A DNA stretch of 5,675 bases from Clostridia bacterium (GTDB taxonomy: Bacteria; Bacillota; Clostridia; Christensenellales; Borkfalkiaceae). Below, one piece after another: positions 1 through 5,675 of this stretch. The translations under genes were made by a program, and so were the position numbers. The notes beneath the pieces were generated by a model. That model was not told where the DNA came from, searched no databases, and was given only the letters and a program-made list of their open reading frames with translations. The number at the start of each line of letters is the position of its first letter. Within the stretch, counting starts at the first letter, position 1. Where the stretch lies: assembly GCA_017620875.1 (NCBI GenBank), contig JAGAUH010000236.1, positions 1-5,675 of the forward strand, written 5' to 3'.

Positions 1-153
1 GGCTTGATTTCCGCAGGTGTGTTCTCAGCCGGACTGCTTGCAGTTGGTTCGATTGCTCTCGGCTTATTTGCTGCAGGTGCAATCAGCGTAGGACTCATAT
101 CCTTTGGTGCGCTCTCGGTTGGTTACTTCTCAGCAGGTGCGCTTGCTATCGGT
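1..153 (+). repeat. Protein-level pentad repeat, Gly every fifth residue (ten units)
   Basis: Ten successive 15-bp units each begin with a GGN codon (1-3, 16-18, 31-33 and so on to 151-153) and carry a Ser or Ala codon as the fourth codon. The other positions are mostly V, L, I, F or A. The DNA units have diverged in third positions and in hydrophobic codons, so periodicity is kept at the protein level and not by recent copying. This argues that selection maintains the spacing. The array probably continues to the left of the window. Confidence 0.85.
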
Positions 154-345
154 AAATATGCCGCCGTTGGCGACCACGCCCACGCAATGATTGCTATCGG
201 TCAAACTGTAGCAGACGGAAGTGTTTACAGCCACATTGGAGATCTGACAACGGCAGATATACCGAAAGTTGTAGAATGGCTTGACGGCAACGTTCCATCT
301 TGGCTCGGTTGGGCAAAAGAAATATTCAAGTTTTATATACAATAA
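1..345 (+). CDS. Glycine-pentad-repeat protein of unknown function, C-terminal part (5' end outside the window)
   Basis: The frame is open from the first base to a TAA at 343-345 and gives 114 residues. A TTG at 4-6 could formally start it, but it sits inside the repeat, which is already running at codon 1, so the gene very probably begins upstream. Residues 1-51 are ten consecutive pentads of the form G-h-h-[SA]-x: Gly at 1, 6, 11 and every fifth position to 51, and Ser or Ala at the fourth place of every pentad. The register then slips (Gly57, Gly67) through a segment with D58, H59 and H61. The last ~45 residues are ordinary and amphipathic, with Trp at 92, 100 and 103, ending in a basic/aromatic tail. 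I do not recognise a named family. Five-residue periodicity recalls pentapeptide-repeat beta-helix proteins, but the consensus is not the classical A[DN]Lxx; the hydrophobic, Gly-rich stretch could also lie in a membrane. No function is assigned. It converges on the GH31 gene and shares its terminator. Confidence 0.8.
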   Translation, partial: GLISAGVFSAGLLAVGSIALGLFAAGAISVGLISFGALSVGYFSAGALAIGKYAAVGDHAHAMIAIGQTVADGSVYSHIGDLTTADIPKVVEWLDGNVPSWLGWAKEIFKFYIQ

Positions 346-444
346 ATTCCAATTTATCGAGAGATTAATCCTTGTAGGAAAACTTTCAAAAGTGTAGCAC
401 ACTATACTTTGTAGGCAGAGTCGTGTGTTTTCTAAAACAAAATT

Positions 445-473
445 AAAGAGTAGCAAAAATTTTGCTACTCTTT
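445..473. terminator. Bidirectional Rho-independent terminator between convergent genes
   Basis: Positions 445-458 and 460-473 form a perfect 14-bp inverted repeat around a single A at 459. The realistic hairpin is a GAGTAGC/GCTACTC core (448-454 with 464-470), extended outward by three A-T pairs and inward by part of the A/T-rich loop. On the + strand the core is followed by TTTT (471-474). On the - strand it is followed by CTTTAATTTTGTTTT. It lies 99 bp after the stop of the left gene and 53 bp after the stop of the GH31 gene, so it can end transcripts from both sides. Confidence 0.88.
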
Positions 474-526
474 TATAATGCTTTAAAAATCCCTATGGAA
501 CACGCCATTTAACGTTTACCTTTTTA

Positions 527-3500
527 TTAGTTTTTAACGGCAATTGCTGCTAAAGAAGTGTTGCCGGGACCGGCAGTTCTGTAAACGGCAAGGGTTAAAG
601 TTTCTACGCTAGATGCTTCTATTGCAAAGTCGCATAAATAAGCGTAAGTAGTATCGGTTGCTTCGTGCATAAGTTGATGAGCAATAACGTTACCCTTAGA
701 ATCTATTACTTCTGCGTAATAGGTACTTTTCCAACCGCCAACCCAAAGATATACGTTTTTAGTATCTTTAGTAACGGTTACGTTTACTTTTACGTAAGCA
801 CCGCATTTTCCGTTGTTACTGCCTGTATTTTCTGGTAAATCGTTGTCTTGGTAGCCGTTAGGGTTTACCGTTCCGTCAGTCCAAGTAAATGCCGCTTTAT
901 AATCCCAGAAAGTTCCGTTTCCTTCTGCTACAAGGCTACTTGTATCAATTGCAGTACCGCCATTTTTTTCTTCTGGATTACCTGCGTCGTAGTTAGGATA
1001 ATACCAATCTTGCGTACCATATTCGCTTAGGTTATATTTACAAGTATCCGTGCCCGTCATTTCGGTGGTGGATAGGGTAGCGTAAACGTTTTTAGTAGTT
1101 GTGTTATTGCCAATAACGGCAACTGCCACCATAGAAACGTTACCACCATCTCCCATAGCGGTAGGCGTTACTTTAATAGTAACAATTTCGTTATTAACGG
1201 TAGAAACGTTAAATTTAACAAGTCTTGCAATACCGTCGTCGCCCGCGGTCCAACTTTCGCTAGTAGCAATTGTTTGACCGTTAAAAGATAGAGTAGCAGT
1301 ACCGGTTGCACGCCAAGCCCCCGTATAAATTAATATAGCCGTTACGCTTGGTGTAATATTTACGTTTATTGTAAACTCTGTTCCCTCGCAAAGTCCGCTA
1401 TTGTTAGTTATCCAAGCAACGTTATTTGTTCCGTTTGTCCAATTTAGCGTTGCTTTATAATCGCCAAAGCCTCTAGTAATGCTTTCTGCTGAGTTAGAAA
1501 CGATATCGCTTGCATTAAGCATTTTTTCGGTTGTTCCACTAGAATAGTGTTCCCAATATAGGGTTTCTTTAGTGGTATCCGCATTGTTTAAATAAATGCT
1601 TTGTCCTGCTATATCCGTTACGCTAGCGGAGGCGGTAACTTTGCTTTCTTGTACGCTATCGCCGTTTAAGGCAATAGCGGCAAGAGAACAATCTCCACCG
1701 TTACTAGTTCTGTAAACGATAAAGGTTAGTTTTTCGCTCGCGGTAGCGGTAATTGCTAAATCGCATAAATAAGCGTAAGTTTTTCCGCTTTCTACTCCGT
1801 GCATTAAAGAATTTAATAATACGTTACCTTTAGAGTCTATAACTTCTAAATAATATTCACTTTGGTAACCGCCTATCCATAAATAAACGTTTTTAGTTGC
1901 AGAAGTAACCGTTGCGCTAATTTTAACGTAAGCGCCACAAACACCATTGTTCGTGCCTGCATTGTTGCAATCGTTATCTATTGGGCTAGTGGCATTTGTA
2001 GTACCGTCGGTCCAGTTAAACGCCGCTTTATAATCCCACATTTTTCCGTTGCTTTCTACTTTTAAACTGTTGGCATCAATTAAAGTACCACCATTTTTTC
2101 TGTCTGGATTATGTTCGTAATTAGCATAATACCAGTCTTGCGTACCTAAAGAAGTTAAACTATATTTGTTTTGATTATAGTCTTTCATTTCGGTAGTGGT
2201 TAGGTTAAGAGTTGTTGTTTGAGTGGTAGTGTTTACGCCTAAAACGGAAACTGCAACCATAGATACGTTACCATTTTCGCCAACTTCCGACGGGGTTATT
2301 TTAATAGTAACTACTTCTTCGGAAGAAGTGTTAATAGTAAAGGTTACGCATCTAGCAATTCCGTCGTCCCCGGTAGTCCAAGTAGAACTCGTTGCTTTTA
2401 ATATTCCGTCGTGGTAAAGGGTAGCAGTACCCGTTGCACGCCAAGCCCCCGTAAATACTTTAATTGCTTTTACTTTTTGGTTTACTTTAACTTGAATTTC
2501 GTATTCGGTATTGCCGGCACAAAGTCCGTTAGTGTTGGTTATCCAAGTAACGTTGTTAGTTCCGTTTAACCAATTTAGCGTTGCTTTATAATCGTTAAAG
2601 CCAAAATTGTTTGCCGTTGTAATAGAGTTAGAAACAACTAAATCTTCCGCGTTAAGCATACTTTCTAACCCGCTAGTAGAGTAGTGTTCCCAATATAGCG
2701 TATCTAAAGAACTATCGCTATTGTTTAAATAAATGCTTTGACCTGCTACGTCCGTTACGTTTACGGTACTAGTTAATCCCGTTGTTGGGGTTGCGTTGCT
2801 AGTTAGTGCCGCACCAACTAAATAAGCAAATCCGGCACCATTTCCGCCCTTGTAGTAAATAACGGTTATGGTTTCTGCTTTTTCGCAATTTAGTAAAATT
2901 CTTACTTGTAAACTCTTTAAGGTTTCGGTATCGTTATCTAATGCGATATAAGAACCTATAATAGAGTTGTTGCTATCTAACAAGTGTACGCCCGCTTTAC
3001 AATTTTTAACTGCTACAAACAAGTCTAAATAGTTATATCCTTTTTCTAGCGTAACGTTAAATCTTGCAAAGTCTAGTTGTTTACCATTGGTTAAACCTGT
3101 TTTAGCGCCGTCTGTTCCGTCCGTATAAGAAATGCTTGCGCCATAAGTGTTAAAGTCGTAAACACCGCCCATTACTACGTTAGTTGGTGTACTTAATGCG
3201 GTTGCACCTTGTTTTTTACTTAAAGAAGCAAGGTGGAACCAGTCTGTTTGACCAACTTCCGTTAGGTTGATATTACCACTTACTTCTTGTGCTTCTACTA
3301 AAGAAGAAGACGTCGTTTTTTCTGGGGTGGTTCCCGTTACTACTACTGCAGGAAGTGATACGTTACCACTTACTCCTGGATTGCTAGAGAATATCTTAAT
3401 GGTTAGTAAGTCGGTTTCTAGTGCGCTAACGGAAATTTTAACTACTTTACAAACGGAAGATTCGCCTGCGGTAAATAGTTCGCTTGCGCATAAGAAGTTG

Positions 3501-5675
3501 CCAAGGCGGTCGTAAATAAATACTTGGTTGCTACTTCTCCAAGCGCCTGTAAACAATACGATATGTTTAACGTTTGGCGTAATTAATACGTTTAGTGTTA
3601 TGCTACCGGTAGAGCAAGTTCCTTTTGTAGAACCCGTGTGCGCGCCAAGTTCGTCTCCGTCAAAATAACTTAGGCTCATTGCGTAATCGTAGAAAGCGTT
3701 ATAATTTTCAAATGCTAGGTTAGTTACGTTGTTTCCGCCGTATTTTCTAACTCTTGTAACGCCACCGTCGTTTCCGGTGTGTATCCAATCTAGCGTTTCT
3801 TCTCCAAAGGTTTCGCCGTAAGTCGTTAGGCAAGCAGAACCCGTTGCATCCGTAGTAGAAAGTACGCTAGCAGTTAAATTACCTTCTTTATAGGTGTGAA
3901 TAGCAGGTATCTCGTCTGATACTAAGCAAGCAAATAACGTAACGTTACTAGGCGAAGTTCCGCCCGTTGCACTTGTTGCGGTGTTTTCTATTCTTGCAAA
4001 CTCGCTTGCGTGCATTGCAAAAGTTACGTATAACTTGCTAACGGTTGTATCCGTAACGTGGATAACTATTCTGTTAGAGTATTTTCCGTTAATATTACCT
4101 ATATATTCGGTAACGCGGTTACCGGCTCTATCCGATACGGTTACTTTTGCGGTAGATTGGTTACCACCTAAGTAAATAACGTAATATGCTTCCGTTCCGA
4201 TAGTGTCTATTGTAAAGTGTAGGTTTTTATGAGAAGATATACCGCCCATACTTGCAATAGTTTTGCCGTTGTAACTGTATTGAGTTGTAAAGTTGTTGCT
4301 AAAGTTTGCCCAAGGGATATCGTAACTAGTAGGGAAACTAAATGGATTTGTCACGTTATCTTTTTTAACTATATCCGTTGCCGAAGTGTCGCCGTAACTT
4401 ACCCAAGAAATTTTACCTTCTTTATCTAGGTCGATAATATCGCCCGAGTCTTGCGCTACCATAGTAAATTTAATTGCAGTGTCGTCGTAGTTTGTGTTTA
4501 CTAAACTATCGGTTGCGCTTTCGTAATAAACTTCTATTACTATTTTAGAGTAGATATTTGTTTTATCTATACTTAATTCGTAAATATCGCTATCTAAACT
4601 TGCGCCCTTAAATGCAAACGGTCTTGCGCCGTTTTTATAAGTGCCTTTATCTATTTTGGTTGGACTTACGCTTTGTCCTGCAATAGTAACGTTGGTTATA
4701 TTTCCCCAATCTTCGTTAGAGTGTAAACGAATATTCCAACTTCTTTCGGTAAACGATTTAACTCCGCTAAACGCGCCTTCTGCTGGGTTGATAGTGATAA
4801 TTAAAGCGTTTTTAGTACTATCGAAAGTCATATCTACGTCAGTAGTACGATAATAACCGGATTTGTATGCAACCGTGTTAGTGTCGTCTTCGTATAAGGT
4901 AGCGGTTGCGTTAAAGTTTTTGCTAGGGTATACGTCTAATACTAGGTTGTCCCAAACTTGTTGTCTAGTATTAGTTGCGTTGTCTGCAATAAATACTAAA
5001 GAGCCTTCTCTTACGAATATTGGCGAAGTTTCTAATGGGTGAGACACCGTATAAGTGTTAGGTCCAACGTATCTAGTACCGCTCCAAACGTCTATCCAAG
5101 TACCGTCAGGGATAAATACATCTCTAGAGTTGAAACTAGCAGAATCGCCAGATTGCTCGGTGTAGTACATATATACGTGCGCGTTACCTGCAAATTCGGC
5201 ATATTTAATTTCGATAGAGTGGGTAGTTCCCGCTTGATATACGGGGGTTGTTAGCATAGTGTCGTAAACGGTTGCGCCGTTTATAACTTCTACTCCGTCG
5301 ATAGATACTATAACTGCGTCGTCGGCAAAGAAACTTAACGTTGCGTTTAAATCGCCTACGGTAAAGTAACCGGACCACTTAATAGAGAAGTTGTCGTTAC
5401 TAAATCCACTTGGACCGCCCGTTCCCCAATTAAAGAATACGTTTCTGTCGGTTGTTACGCTAGAAGCGCCCGTCCAGTCTTTACTATTATAATATTCTGC
5501 TTTTAAACCGGCTTGTCTACCGGTAGCACCGTCGTGAGATAAATAATTATCAGGTATTTTAGTGCTAGGTCCGGCAGCGTTTAGCGGAGTAACTAAAACG
5601 TAATCGCCTAATAAATACTGGTCGTTTTCTTGCGCTTCTATATAATTACCGTAACTAATATCGGTTCTTTCCATA
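527..5675 (-). CDS. Giant GH31 family glycoside hydrolase, C-terminal part: PA14 insertion plus seven tandem tail modules (5' end outside the window)
   Basis: An unbroken frame of 1715 codons runs from the right edge to a TAA at 527-529. The Met at 5672-5674 is internal by homology: residues 1-32 match the end of the GH31 barrel (the QYLLGDYVLVTPL stretch corresponds to the usual QYxFGxxLLVAPV). Residue numbers here count from that Met. Order: barrel end 1-32; PA14 domain 56-176; proximal C-terminal sandwich ~184-245 (VFIPDGTWIDVWSG, then PIFVREGS at 217-224); distal sandwich ~245-385 with the typical LYEDD at 260-264; then seven related modules filling ~395-1715. GH31 enzymes are retaining alpha-glycosidases or transglycosylases (alpha-glucosidase, alpha-xylosidase, others). 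The catalytic aspartates and most specificity residues lie outside the window, so the substrate cannot be named. The size and binding modules imply a secreted enzyme acting on a glycan, but the signal peptide, if any, is not visible. No LPxTG, dockerin, SLH domain or transmembrane helix is seen at the C-terminus; the chain ends with the last module. Confidence 0.9.
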   Translation of the reverse strand, partial: MERTDISYGNYIEAQENDQYLLGDYVLVTPLNAAGPSTKIPDNYLSHDGATGRQAGLKAEYYNSKDWTGASSVTTDRNVFFNWGTGGPSGFSNDNFSIKWSGYFTVGDLNATLSFFADDAVIVSIDGVEVINGATVYDTMLTTPVYQAGTTHSIEIKYAEFAGNAHVYMYYTEQSGDSASFNSRDVFIPDGTWIDVWSGTRYVGPNTYTVSHPLETSPIFVREGSLVFIADNATNTRQQVWDNLVLDVYPSKNFNATATLYEDDTNTVAYKSGYYRTTDVDMTFDSTKNALIITINPAEGAFSGVKSFTERSWNIRLHSNEDWGNITNVTIAGQSVSPTKIDKGTYKNGARPFAFKGASLDSDIYELSIDKTNIYSKIVIEVYYESATDSLVNTNYDDTAIKFTMVAQDSGDIIDLDKEGKISWVSYGDTSATDIVKKDNVTNPFSFPTSYDIPWANFSNNFTTQYSYNGKTIASMGGISSHKNLHFTIDTIGTEAYYVIYLGGNQSTAKVTVSDRAGNRVTEYIGNINGKYSNRIVIHVTDTTVSKLYVTFAMHASEFARIENTATSATGGTSPSNVTLFACLVSDEIPAIHTYKEGNLTASVLSTTDATGSACLTTYGETFGEETLDWIHTGNDGGVTRVRKYGGNNVTNLAFENYNAFYDYAMSLSYFDGDELGAHTGSTKGTCSTGSITLNVLITPNVKHIVLFTGAWRSSNQVFIYDRLGNFLCASELFTAGESSVCKVVKISVSALETDLLTIKIFSSNPGVSGNVSLPAVVVTGTTPEKTTSSSLVEAQEVSGNINLTEVGQTDWFHLASLSKKQGATALSTPTNVVMGGVYDFNTYGASISYTDGTDGAKTGLTNGKQLDFARFNVTLEKGYNYLDLFVAVKNCKAGVHLLDSNNSIIGSYIALDNDTETLKSLQVRILLNCEKAETITVIYYKGGNGAGFAYLVGAALTSNATPTTGLTSTVNVTDVAGQSIYLNNSDSSLDTLYWEHYSTSGLESMLNAEDLVVSNSITTANNFGFNDYKATLNWLNGTNNVTWITNTNGLCAGNTEYEIQVKVNQKVKAIKVFTGAWRATGTATLYHDGILKATSSTWTTGDDGIARCVTFTINTSSEEVVTIKITPSEVGENGNVSMVAVSVLGVNTTTQTTTLNLTTTEMKDYNQNKYSLTSLGTQDWYYANYEHNPDRKNGGTLIDANSLKVESNGKMWDYKAAFNWTDGTTNATSPIDNDCNNAGTNNGVCGAYVKISATVTSATKNVYLWIGGYQSEYYLEVIDSKGNVLLNSLMHGVESGKTYAYLCDLAITATASEKLTFIVYRTSNGGDCSLAAIALNGDSVQESKVTASASVTDIAGQSIYLNNADTTKETLYWEHYSSGTTEKMLNASDIVSNSAESITRGFGDYKATLNWTNGTNNVAWITNNSGLCEGTEFTINVNITPSVTAILIYTGAWRATGTATLSFNGQTIATSESWTAGDDGIARLVKFNVSTVNNEIVTIKVTPTAMGDGGNVSMVAVAVIGNNTTTKNVYATLSTTEMTGTDTCKYNLSEYGTQDWYYPNYDAGNPEEKNGGTAIDTSSLVAEGNGTFWDYKAAFTWTDGTVNPNGYQDNDLPENTGSNNGKCGAYVKVNVTVTKDTKNVYLWVGGWKSTYYAEVIDSKGNVIAHQLMHEATDTTYAYLCDFAIEASSVETLTLAVYRTAGPGNTSLAAIAVKN
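530..1639 (-). repeat. Tandem A-B unit, copy 2 (tail modules M6 and M7, ending at the stop codon)
   Basis: Residues 1346-1523 (M6, type A) and 1527-1715 (M7, type B) repeat M4-M5 with an offset of 376-379 residues, for example W995/W1374, W1078/W1454, W1181/W1557. Similarity is also visible in DNA: 1293-1325 matches 2421-2453 at 32 of 33 bases, and 1583-1603 equals 2720-2740 over 21 bases. The last module closes with LAAIAVKN directly before the stop, so nothing follows the repeat array in the protein. Confidence 0.85.
1664..2773 (-). repeat. Tandem A-B unit, copy 1 (tail modules M4 and M5)
   Basis: Residues 968-1147 (M4, type A) and 1152-1337 (M5, type B). Type A opens with VTDVAGQSIYLNN and YWEHYS (W995), then DYKATLNW, a TGAWRATGTATL turn at 1075-1086, DDGIAR, and a closing VSMVAVSVLG. 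Type B has GTQDWYY (W1181), KNGGT, WDYKAAFNWTDGT, a YLWIGG turn (1264-1269), VIDSKGNV, TYAYLCD and a closing LAAIAL. A and B align with each other as the same module but are more distant from one another than from their counterparts in copy 2. Confidence 0.85.
2801..4492 (-). repeat. Tail modules M1-M3: three divergent copies of an unnamed ~185-residue module
   Basis: M1 is about residues 395-587, M2 598-781 and M3 796-958. Each has an early Trp (W424 in a KISWVSYG context, W630 in LDWIHTG, W812 in TDWFHL), a Y-[NDT]-G-containing strand (SYNGKT, SYFDGD, SYTDGT), a central hydrophobic strand ending in a G-rich turn or equivalent (VIYLGGNQ, VLFTGAWR, LFVAVKN), and a closing strand just before the linker (VTLFACLVSD, SLPAVVVTG, LVGAALTS). 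The alternating strand pattern suggests beta-sandwich folds such as carbohydrate-binding modules. I do not recognise a named family. M3 has lost the G-rich turn and M1 is the most divergent. Short Thr/Ser-rich linkers separate the modules. Confidence 0.7.
5147..5509 (-). other. PA14 domain inserted after the GH31 barrel
   Basis: Residues 56-176 of the GH31 fragment show the PA14 pattern: GLKAEYY at the start, FFNWGTGGP around 80-88, FSIKWSGYF, then SFFADDAVIVSIDG with the paired Asp118-Asp119, and a final strand with EIKYAEFAGNAHVYMYY. PA14 domains are beta-barrel, often sugar-binding modules; in yeast adhesins the equivalent Asp pair binds calcium. Sugar binding here is inferred from the family and from its place in a glycosidase. 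It interrupts the chain between the GDYVLVTPL strand and the VFIPDGTW strand. Confidence 0.85.

Noticed and set aside
1..345. Higher GC of the left gene (about 55% in its first 180 bases versus roughly 40-50% in sampled stretches of the GH31 gene) as a sign of transfer
   Set aside because: The repeat is dominated by Gly and Ala, whose codons are GC-rich, so amino-acid composition is enough to explain the difference.
391..403. Small hairpin AGTGT-AGC-ACACT in the 3' region of the left gene
   Set aside because: A five-pair stem with no T-run; too weak to be a terminator and with no support as a regulatory RNA.
130..456. A 108-codon open frame on the - strand across the left gene and the intergenic region
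   Set aside because: It overlaps the pentad-repeat gene in antisense and runs through the terminator hairpin. Its product looks like random composition with no recognisable motif.
474..479. TATAAT on the + strand as a promoter -10 box
   Set aside because: No -35-like hexamer lies at suitable spacing (the sequence 17 bases upstream is within the terminator hairpin) and nothing downstream on that strand would be expressed except antisense to the GH31 gene. AT-rich flanks make the match cheap.
530..4492. The repeated DNA as a CRISPR array or mobile-element repeat
   Set aside because: The repeats are long, in frame, protein-coding and degenerate in third positions, with no short identical repeat and unique-spacer pattern and no transposase or terminal inverted repeats.
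848..5254. Several + strand open frames of 60-82 codons inside the GH31 gene (for example 848-1030, 2223-2417, 3267-3515, 4229-4429)
   Set aside because: All lie antisense to the clearly coding - strand frame and show no domain or conserved motif. They are explained as shadows of the long gene's codon pattern.
5672..5674. ATG at the right edge as the start of the large protein
   Set aside because: The residues after it already match the end of the GH31 catalytic barrel, so the catalytic part must lie upstream and this Met is internal. The context is also too short to show any ribosome binding site.

Overview
The window holds the 3' ends of two convergent genes that meet at a shared transcription terminator, and both genes run off the window. 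Style and content suggest an uncultured member of the Bacillota (Clostridia-like, probably gut): a low-to-moderate-GC coding style, an intrinsic terminator, and a very large multi-module glycoside hydrolase. This assignment is an inference with low to moderate confidence; there is no rRNA, tRNA or other marker gene here.

Left part (1-345, + strand): the C-terminal 114 codons of an unrecognised protein. Its visible start is a strikingly regular five-residue repeat, with a glycine every fifth position (eleven in a row) and Ser or Ala always in the fourth place. A short non-repetitive, amphipathic tail follows.

Middle (346-526): a 181-bp intergenic region with a near-ideal bidirectional terminator, a perfect 14-bp inverted repeat at 445-473. 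It serves both converging genes.

Right part (527-5675, - strand, about 91% of the window): the last 1715 codons of a giant family GH31 glycoside hydrolase. The catalytic (beta/alpha)8 barrel lies beyond the right edge. In the window are the end of the barrel, a PA14 carbohydrate-binding domain inserted just after it, the two C-terminal beta-sandwich segments typical of GH31, and then about 1320 residues made of seven divergent copies of a ~185-residue, probably beta-sandwich module. The last four copies form an A-B-A-B pattern, meaning a ~1.13-kb unit duplicated in tandem. The chain stops at the end of the last module with no visible wall anchor, dockerin or membrane segment.

The two genes have no evident functional link; they are simply convergent neighbours. 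The most interesting parts are the unnamed tail modules, the placement of the PA14 domain, and the glycine-pentad protein. Nothing here amounts to a clearly new multi-gene system.
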